A stretch of 64,000 nucleotides of DNA from Acidimicrobiales bacterium (GTDB taxonomy: Bacteria > Actinomycetota > Acidimicrobiia > Acidimicrobiales > SZUA-35): NCBI GenBank assembly GCA_020630065.1, contig JAHDCC010000008.1, forward strand, positions 1-64,000. Reading direction: 5' to 3'. Of the stretch, positions 1 through 8,200 are shown in pieces. A program made the translations under genes and the position numbers. The notes below the pieces were generated by a model. It was not told the DNA's origin and did no database searches. It worked only from the letters and a program-made list of their open reading frames with translations. Position 1 is the stretch's first letter, and the number at the start of each line of letters is the position of its first letter.

Positions 1-83
1 TTGGTTGTGTCCCTCAAGTGTGTTTTTTGTTCGGTCCCGAAACCCGGAAACCATTATTGTGACCTGCTTAGTGAACGCCCTCA

Positions 84-118
84 ACTTGGGTCCTGAGTGT
101 CTTACTCAGGACCCAAGT
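84..118 (-). terminator. Hairpin after iniB-like gene
   Basis: A perfect 14-bp inverted repeat (arms 84-97 and 105-118, 7-nt loop) starts 18 nt downstream of the minus-strand stop at 136. No T-rich tract follows it in either direction, so it may act as a 3' stability hairpin or a U-tract-less terminator. The sequence 1-83 shows no supportable gene. Confidence 0.6.
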
Positions 119-135
119 GTGCGGGTATCAATTTC

Positions 136-1203
136 TTATTCCCCAGCTTCGAATTCTGGGGTGACGTCGTCGGTAATTTCTGCGCTAACGGGAGCCGCTT
201 CTGCGATAGCAAAGTCGGTCGGTTCCTCGAATACCGGTGTCTCGATTTCAAGGTCAACATCGAGGCTGTCAACGTTCTGCGTGACATCGCCGTCAGCGTT
301 TGCCTGTTGGGTGTTGTTCTCAACCGTGTTGCCGCTGCCGCCGATAACGGTTTGGGTGTTAGCAGCGTTGGTGTTCACTTCAGCACCACTATCGTCGCCG
401 GATCCAAATCCATCGTCGTCTTCGGAAGATCCTCCGCCGACCTTGGCATCAATGTCGATGCTGTCGATGTTCTGATCAACATTGCCGTCGGCGTTTGCCT
501 GTTGGGTGTTGTTCTCAACGGTGTTGCCGTCGCCTTTAATGAAGGTTTGTGTATTGGCGGCATTGGTGTTGATCTCAAGGTCGTCCATTTCATACGGATC
601 GTCCTTGTGCCCGTCGTGGTCCTCTTTGTCTTTGGTGTACATGCCGTCTGGGTTGATGCCGCCGTTGCCGCCCTCTTCCATAGGAGGAATGGTGGTTGTC
701 TCTGGCCCGACTTCGACATCTACATCGAGGCTGTCGATGTTTTGGTCGACGTCGCCGTCGGCGTTAGCTTGCTGAGTGTTGCTCTCGACAGTGTTGTTGT
801 CGCCGATGATCGTGGTTTCGGTGTTGCTGATGTTGGTGTTGACCTCGAGGTTATTGATGATGGTGGTATCACCCTCGTAGACGTTGTAAACGTAATGGTT
901 GGTTGTGTGTTCAAGGGTTGCTACGGCGCTTGCTGATGCCGAAGCAGATGCGCTAGCGCTCGCTGAGGCAGAAGCGCTTGCAGACGCACTAGCTTTTGCG
1001 TAAACGGCTGGGCCGTTAGGTACGTGCTCACAGGCAGTTTCGAACGCCTGATCGTAGTCGACCTCGGAAAGGTCCATTTCGGTTACCCCACTGGCGGCCA
1101 TGTAGTCGCTAGGGCCTTCTGAATAAGCGAGCGCTTCTTCAGGATCTCCGAGGATTTTTGCGATCATCTCGGATACAAACGTTGTTGCTTCATTCATTTC
1201 CAT
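136..1203 (-). CDS. IniB-like repeat protein
   Basis: This acidic protein of about 355 residues has three parts. Residues 1-65 look like the IniB N-terminal domain (helical, with a GDPEEALAY stretch and a following small-residue/Asp pattern). Residues 71-92 are eleven uninterrupted Ala-Ser dipeptides. The rest carries three 46-48 residue repeats (about 119-166, 209-256, 274-320) built on NTN-x3-NT, GNTVENNTQQANADG and DQNIDSLDVD. No signal peptide or membrane segment is seen. The start is the ATG at 1203, because AAGGAGG lies 8 nt upstream of it; the longer reading frame from 1230 has no ribosome site. IniB proteins belong to the cell-wall-stress iniBAC locus of mycobacteria; iniA- and iniC-like genes lie 12 kb away in this window, which supports the call. 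The molecular function of IniB is not established. The family assignment rests on pattern and context. Confidence 0.7.
   Translation of the reverse strand: MEMNEATTFVSEMIAKILGDPEEALAYSEGPSDYMAASGVTEMDLSEVDYDQAFETACEHVPNGPAVYAKASASASASASASASASASASASAVATLEHTTNHYVYNVYEGDTTIINNLEVNTNISNTETTIIGDNNTVESNTQQANADGDVDQNIDSLDVDVEVGPETTTIPPMEEGGNGGINPDGMYTKDKEDHDGHKDDPYEMDDLEINTNAANTQTFIKGDGNTVENNTQQANADGNVDQNIDSIDIDAKVGGGSSEDDDGFGSGDDSGAEVNTNAANTQTVIGGSGNTVENNTQQANADGDVTQNVDSLDVDLEIETPVFEEPTDFAIAEAAPVSAEITDDVTPEFEAGE
244..849 (-). repeat. Three 46-48-codon repeats in the iniB-like gene
   Basis: Units at 706-849, 436-579 and 244-384 encode the same Asn/Gln/Asp-rich block. They differ at many bases, so they are old duplications kept by protein-level selection. 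Non-repetitive Gly/Asp-rich linkers separate them. Confidence 0.85.
928..993 (-). repeat. Ala-Ser dipeptide tract (11 copies)
   Basis: These 66 bases encode eleven Ala-Ser pairs using mixed synonymous codons (GCT/GCG/GCA/GCC with AGT/TCT/AGC/TCA/TCG). The DNA is therefore not a simple microsatellite, and the peptide pattern itself appears to be selected, probably as a flexible linker between the N-terminal domain and the repeats. Confidence 0.85.
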
Positions 1204-1537
1204 TTTGTATTTCCTCCTTGTGGTCGCCATCGGGGCGATCGGTTGATGTTTTCCAATTTAAAACACAGACCAAAGACGGCCATCGGGGAAACCCCCAGTC
1301 CCTAGGGGAAAGTTTAGGGGAGGGGTGGGGCATCAGTCACGTGAATGTTTGTTTATTGTTGTAGACGCAACTCTGGTTAAGGGCGGTATATAGATGCTGA
1401 CCTGCCTTTTCGTGATAGGGCGTACCTTGATATTGGCATGATTGCCTCCGATATTGTTTCTTCTCTCGGGTATTTAGCCCCACCCCTACGTGAACTAGGG
1501 ATAGCCCCTATGGGACTAAACAACGATCTGATCTAAG
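1204..1537. promoter_or_regulatory. Divergent control region of the iniB-like and acidic genes
   Basis: This 334-bp spacer between divergent genes contains no convincing ORF. AGGGGTGGGG at 1321-1330 and its exact reverse complement at 1478-1487 form a widely spaced inverted pair. Each arm is followed within about 10-20 bases by ACGTGAA. A CCCTAGGG palindrome lies near 1301-1308. The layout suggests binding sites for a shared regulator, but no consensus -35/-10 pair was identified with confidence. Confidence 0.4.
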
Positions 1538-2272
1538 ATGACAACTGTGAGTATCCGATCGATTTTGCGCAACGCAATAGAGTCCGGTGATGCGTCCTCG
1601 TTGGGCGAGTTGTTGGCGACTAACGGTTTCGCTGAAGTCGAGTCGGCGCAGATCGGTGAAGCACTTCTTCACTACGCCGATGCTGCGCCTTTAGATCACG
1701 CCGAAGCGTTACGTCCAGCCGTTACCTCGTATCACAGCCACACCCATGGTCTTGAGGTAGATGATGATGGTATAGCCGTTGACTCTTCGTTCTCTCTCCC
1801 AACAGTAATCGCCGCCGATGAAGCTGATCTAGAACAAGAAGCGTCTGATTCGGCCGAACCCACCGTCAACAGTGTCGATCTTGACGATCTTGAACCTGGC
1901 GGAATCGCCGATGCCGGAATGGCTGGTGACGCGCTGGACGATATCGACGAGCTAGACGATTCCGGGTTCGACATAGATGATATAGACGGTCCACTAGCGA
2001 ACGCGGGAATCCAAGACGCCTCGTCTCCGCTCTCCGATGTAGGGGTGAGCGAAGCTGCAGTTTTTGGGGTCGGATCGACCGAGACAACAGCCAGCCTGAC
2101 AGACGGGCAGGAACTAGACGCCTGGACTGCTTCGGTCGATGAGATCGACGACATTGACGATGTTCCTTTCGAAGCGATGCCACAGACTCCAGAACCCCCA
2201 GCATCGCCTTCTCTTCCAGTGGAAGATCCAGCAGATCTAGACTTCGATGACGATCTGCTGGACTTCGATTAG
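1538..2272 (+). CDS. Highly acidic protein, possibly IniB-associated
   Basis: A 244-residue protein of unknown function. The first 65 residues are an ordered helical-looking segment (SILRNAIESGDASSLGELL, then an EALLHYADAAP stretch) whose size and pattern resemble the N-terminal domain of IniB-like proteins. The remaining 180 residues are disordered and extremely rich in Asp, Glu, Ala and Ser, with many Asp-Asp-Ile/Leu-Asp clusters, and end in DDDLLDFD. There is no signal peptide or membrane segment. It is divergent from the iniB-like gene and overlaps the end of the giant surface-protein gene by 4 nt. A weak GATCTAAG precedes the ATG. The relationship to IniB is inference from the N-terminus and position. 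Confidence 0.6.
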   Translation: MTTVSIRSILRNAIESGDASSLGELLATNGFAEVESAQIGEALLHYADAAPLDHAEALRPAVTSYHSHTHGLEVDDDGIAVDSSFSLPTVIAADEADLEQEASDSAEPTVNSVDLDDLEPGGIADAGMAGDALDDIDELDDSGFDIDDIDGPLANAGIQDASSPLSDVGVSEAAVFGVGSTETTASLTDGQELDAWTASVDEIDDIDDVPFEAMPQTPEPPASPSLPVEDPADLDFDDDLLDFD

Positions 2273-5200
2273 GAACCTTTGTTGTAGGCGAAACGTTTTC
2301 TCCGTCGGAGAAGTACTGCGCCGACGATAATCATCGCAACTGCGGCCCAAGCCATTGTCCGGGTTGAGGTCCCCGTGAGCGCCAGAGCAGTAAGGGTCGA
2401 ATCCTTCTTTAAAGAAGTGGTCAGAACAACCGACGCCGTATCGCTTTCGTTGGTAGACATCGTTGCGTCAGGGTCAACGGTGCTGTCGGTGGTAGGAGGT
2501 AACCCGACAGGGGTCGAAGCTTCCACCGACGCTGTGTTCACAAACGCCTCGGTAATATCGGTGAGAGTACATGTCACTAGCCATGTTTCACCAACGGCCA
2601 GAGAAGGGCGGGTGGCGTCACAACCGGGTGCTATCGGGTCGTTCACGACCACATTGGTCAACGTGACGTTGCCAGTATTGGTAACCGCGATCCTAAACAT
2701 AGCGCTTCCGCCAAGTTCGATGTCGGTCGAATCGACCCAACGGTTGTCAACAGTCGGATCACAATCAGATGGTTCGACTCCACAGACCGACTTAACCAGA
2801 TTGACCGCCGGTTCAGAGCCGAAGTAATTAGCAGCGTCCTCATCGGTGACTGGCGAAACAGGTTCGAGAGTTTCTGGGTCGAGGACAGGCGTGTAGCCTC
2901 CCTCTCCATCGGGCTGAACCGGATCACCGGTGACAGAACCAATGTTGGTGTACTGGCCGAGTGTGGCATCTGCAGGCTCGCCGGTGCACGTCATAGCCTC
3001 ACCGATCTGTAGCAAGTCGAGCGGGCACGTAACGACTACCCCCTGGTCATCAGAAACGGCAACGTTGTCGAGAACGGTGTCACCAATATTGGTTACAACA
3101 TAAGTCCAGGCGACTTCTTCGCCAGTCAGAACAAAGATGCCGGGCGCTTCGTTGGCATCGTCATCATTGACGTACTTGACGATACTGATCGCCGGTCCGG
3201 CACCATAGTAGAAACCATCGTCGGTATCGCTAACAGGAGGAGGCGTAGTCGGATCGCCTTCAGGGTTGGTTTCCTCTGGAGGGGTTCCTTCCACCTCGGC
3301 CACATTGTGGTAGTCGCCTGCAGTTGCTACACCGGTAGCTTCGAATACCCAAATTTCGTCGACGTCAAGCAGGCCATCATCGTTGAGGTCTCCACTCACA
3401 TAGACGGCGATCAGATCATCACTTGGGTCCGAAGGTGTTCCATTGTCATCGGTTACAGCTACATCGGTGAGCGCAACGTTTCCTTCGTTGGTCACCGTAT
3501 AGGTCCACACGATAGGGGCACCAGCAACGATGAACTGGCCTGGGCCAACCTCGTCATCCGACCCATTAGTCACTTTGACAATACCGATGCCGGGTTCAGA
3601 ACCGAAGTAGAAATCCGGGTCGTCATCTGTCACTGGATCTGGCTCGGTTGTTGTTCCATCAGGGTTATTGACCGTTGGAGGAGTGCCGGATGCTATCGCA
3701 TTGTTTTCGTACTGGCCTTCGGTGGCGGTGCCGTCGATTTCGAAGGTCCAGGTTTCGTTGAGGTCGAGGAGGTTGTCGTTGTTGGTGTCGCCGGAGATGT
3801 AGGTGGCGGTTCCTTCTTGGTTGTCTTCGACGTTGATGTTGGCTAGTGGTACGTTGCCGGTGTTGGTAACGGTGTAGGTCCACGTGATCGGATCACCGAC
3901 ACGTACATGAGGCCCGGTTTCACTGTCACTATCGACAAGGTTTGTTGTCTTCACCACGTCGATGCCTGGTTCGGAGCCGTAGTAGTTGGATGGGTCGTTG
4001 GCGTTTACTTCTTCGCCTTCGACTGGGTTGCCTTCTTCGTCGGTGGTTTCTGGGGCGGTGCCGGTGGCGGTTCCTTCGTTGGTGTAGGTGCCTTCGGTGG
4101 CGGTGCCGTCGATTTCGAAGGTCCAGGTTTCGTTGAGGTCGAGGAGGTTGTCGTTGTTGGTGTCGCCGGAGATGTAGGTGGCGGTTCCTTCTTGGTTGTC
4201 TTCGACGTTGATGTTGGCTAGTGGTACGTTGCCGGTGTTGGTTACGGTGTAGGTCCAGGTCACCAGATCACCATTCGGGATGAACACATCATCGTCACCG
4301 TTTGTCACCTTGACAATCGCGATCGCCGGTTCGGTGCCATAGTAGTTAGCGTCGTCGTCGTCGGTTACTTCTTCGCCTTCTACCGGGTCGCCATTTTCAT
4401 CAACTGTTGATGGTCCAGTCGCGTCGACGACCACATTGTTGGAATAGGCCCCTTCAACCACAGTACGATCCATTTCATACGACCAAGTTTCATCCGGATC
4501 TAACAGTCCGTCATCATTGGTATCGCCAGAAACGAACGTCGGGACAAAGTCATCGGAGAGATCTAGCGGAGTGCCCGCATCATCAACAATCGAGTCAATC
4601 GTTAGGGGGCTATTGCCAGTATTGGTAACTTCATAGGTAAACGCCGCAGTACCGTCGGCGTCGATAAGGGGGCCAGGTGCATCATTGGCATCCTCGCCTT
4701 GAACATACTTGGTTATGTCGATACCGACCGTGACACCGTAGTAGTTGGATGGGTCGTTGGCGTTTACTTCTTCGCCTTCGACTGGGTTGCCTTCTTCGTC
4801 GGTGGTTTCTGGGGCGGTGCCGGTGGCGGTTCCTTCGTTGGTGTAGGTGCCTTCGGTGGCGGTGCCGTCGATTTCGAAGGTCCAGGTTTCGTTGAGGTCG
4901 AGGAGGTTGTCGTTGTTGGTGTCGCCGGAGATGTAGGTGGCGGTTCCTTCTTGGTTGTCTTCGACGTTGATGTTGGCTAGTGGTACGTTGCCGGTGTTGG
5001 TTACGGTGTAGGTCCAGGTGATGTCGCTGCCTGCTTCGATGAGGAGTCCGTCATCGCCGTTGGTTACCTTGTCCACGTCGATGCCTGGTTCGGAGCCGTA
5101 GTAGTTGGATGGGTCGTTGGCGTTTACTTCTTCGCCTTCGACTGGGTTGCCTTCTTCGTCGGTGGTTTCTGGGGCGGTGCCGGTGGCGGTTCCTTCGTTG

Positions 5201-8200
5201 GTGTAGGTGCCTTCGGTGGCGGTGCCGTCGATTTCGAAGGTCCAGGTTTCGTTGAGGTCGAGGAGGTTGTCGTTGTTGGTGTCGCCGGAGATGTAGGTGG
5301 CGGTTCCTTCTTGGTTGTCTTCGACGTTGATGTTGGCTAGTGGTACGTTGCCGGTGTTGGTTACGGTGTAGGTCCAGGTGATGTCGCTGCCTGCTTCGAT
5401 GAGGAGTCCGTCATCGCCGTTGGTTACCTTGTCCACATCGATACCCGGTTCGGAACCGTAGTAGTTGGCCGGATCGTCATCGGATAACTCGTTGTCGAAG
5501 ATATCTTCAGCCGTCACAGAAGCATTATTAGAATACGGACCTGCAGTCGCCGTCGCTGTATAGGTGTACAACCAGGTTTCATTCGGATCGAGCAGGCCAT
5601 CATCATCGGAGTCCCCTCCAACCAGCGTCGCAACCCAGTCGTCGGTAAGGTCCGAAGCTGTGCCCGCATCGTCTACCAGGTCTCCGACAGTGACTTCCCA
5701 ATTGCCGGTGTTGACTAATTCGTAGGTGAACACCGCATCGTCGCCAGCGGCAATCAACGGACCAGGTGCACTATTAGCGTCCTCAGTATTGACGAACTTT
5801 GTTAGCTCTATCCCGCTGGTAACACCGTAGTAGTTAGCCGGGTCTGTAGCCGATAGCTCCTCTAGCCCGGGGGCCACCGGCTGTCCGGTAACCGTGCCAA
5901 TATTCGAATACTGATCCGCAGCGGCGACAAATCCGGTTGCTTCATAGTTCCAGGTTTCGCCCGGATCGAGGCGGTCATCACCATCGGTGTCACCGCTGAC
6001 ATAGGTGGCAGTGAAATCGTCGGTCGCGTCCAAAGGTGTTCCGTTGTCGTCAGTTATCTCAACATCGGACAAAGGCATATTGCCAGTGCCGGTTGAAACC
6101 TGGTAGGTGAACGTCACCGGATCGCCCTCTTCCAGCACAACACCAGGAGCGGTTTGGGCATCATCCCCGTTGACGAATTTGGTGATTTCAAGATTCGGGT
6201 CACTAGTAGGTGTAACCGAATCAGCATCGTTGGTGTCATCCACTTCGATCCCCGAACCGATACCTTCAGCAGTCACATCGGCGGTATTAGTGATATCGGT
6301 AACTACAGTCGACGTTGTGCAGATCCACGACACATGGTCGCCGACGTTAATGTCGCCGAGCGCTGCCGCGTCACGATCACACGCGTCTTCGATATCATCG
6401 TCGACCACAACGTTGGTTAGCATCTCGAACCCGATGTTAATTACTGATATTCGCCAAACAACATCGTCGGTGAACTGAGTAGTCACGGTTTCAACCCAAC
6501 CATCAGAAGCGTCAAGCGGATCAGTTGAAAGGTCACAACCACCGATCGACGGGTCACAAACCTCCTTTATGATCTGAACGTCGGGGTCACCACGGAACCC
6601 AAGATCTACAGTCAGGTTCGACAGGTTGTCAAAAGTAATCGGGTTTCCGAGATTAAAGATGTTCTCACCGGTTGGCTCTAAACCGAGTGGAGGGTCGATA
6701 GTTGTGTCAGCATTTAGGGTGACAATGCCAGAAGTGGTATATCCGTTGGTTGAGTCGTAGCCCTGCTGGTCGACGTCTTCGTTCGCGTCATCATTCGCCG
6801 GGGTGGGGAGAATCGTTTGAGTCCACGTGTCGAGCGTCCCTCCACTAAGCTCAGCGTCAGGAATACGAATCTCGTAGTCGCCTTCGATGAGTTCCTCAAA
6901 TATGTAGCGGCCGTTGGAGTCCGTGGTCGTATCATCGACGAACGCCATAACACCGCCACCGGTATCGGTCCATAATTCGACAACGGTCCCCACCACCGGT
7001 TGATCGACGCCGGTCGTGAATTTACCGTCGACGTCGGTATCAAGAAAAACTAGATCTCCAAGATTCAATGACAGAACCTGAACCAGAACTTCGTTAGATC
7101 GGACAAGGTCATCCACACTGTCGGTGCGTGCGGCAAACCGGTTGACGTATCGATCAGCTGGTTCGTTCGGGTTGGTGACGGTTCCGGCTTGCATTTCAAA
7201 CGAAACCACTACTGAAGACTGAGCAGCCAAAATATCAGATTGAACAAAACGGACGGCAGTAGCATCCGACAGTGTGAAGTCACACGGAGCAGCCGCCGTT
7301 GTCAACTCAGCTTGTGTGCACCAGGTGACCGTTCCTCCTGAAAGGGCATTTGCTGGGGCATCGGCATCGTGAGGAATAGTGTTCGGATCATCTGCGGAGT
7401 AATACCATGTACCGCCGGTGACTTCGGTTCCACCACCGTCAAGCAGGGTCGTTGGTTGAGCCATCCAGCCGGTCAAGAAATAGTCACCCGAATAGTTGGA
7501 ATCAAATTCGGTTCGCTGGTTCAGCGGGTTTACCGCATCGCCGTTGTAGCCAAACACGTCGATAATGTCAGGCGGAGCGAAGTCAAAGTCGGTAGATAGA
7601 TTACGCCAGCCCATCGTGAATTCTTGGGTATCTAACTGTAACTCGAGTGGAGCATCGACCTCTTTGAAAAGCTGCAGCTCGCCACTCGCTACTACCGTGA
7701 CGGTACGTTCATCTTCGCGTGCAGACTCAGGTGAAACGTCGCTATCTGATTCGATAGTGACATGGTTTATCAGGTCAGTTCCAGGGTCCAAGAAATTGTC
7801 GATCGTGGTGCAGAGAGGTATCGGCCCAATCGGTTCGTTGGTTGGGCGAGTTCCTAGATCGAAGACGATAGTGGTGGTGCCGTCTGGGTTGACGGTTACC
7901 GAATCCAGTACCACGTTGGCGTCTGGGTAGGCCTGGCTCGCTTGGCAATACGAATCAAAGGAAACGCCTGCAGGTAACGTATCTGTGATCGTCACGCCGG
8001 TAGCTGGTGCGCCGGATGTAACCGCAGTTACCGCAGGTTGAAGCCACCAGACAACCGTCTCAGCGCCTTGAACATTGATAAGGTCATCGTCGGTAGGCGA
8101 CAAAGGGTCGATCGAAGTAGTTTTGTTGATCCGTACTTGGTGACGGTTGAGGATGAGGCGGTCACCCCACGCCGAGTTGACGTAGTCTTCGGCCCCGAAA

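Noticed and set aside
97-936. Plus-strand 279-residue frame opposite the iniB-like gene
   Set aside because: It mirrors the minus-strand repeats; the minus-strand frame has a strong ribosome site and a sensible domain plan.
3307-4980. Plus-strand Val/Gly-rich reading frames opposite the giant gene (3307-3846, 3907-4221, 4699-4980)
   Set aside because: They are complements of the repeat blocks; their composition simply mirrors the codons of the minus-strand repeats and they recur with every copy.
3716-5436. CRISPR-like regular repeats
   Set aside because: Units are 300-360 bp, in frame and coding, without short spacers.
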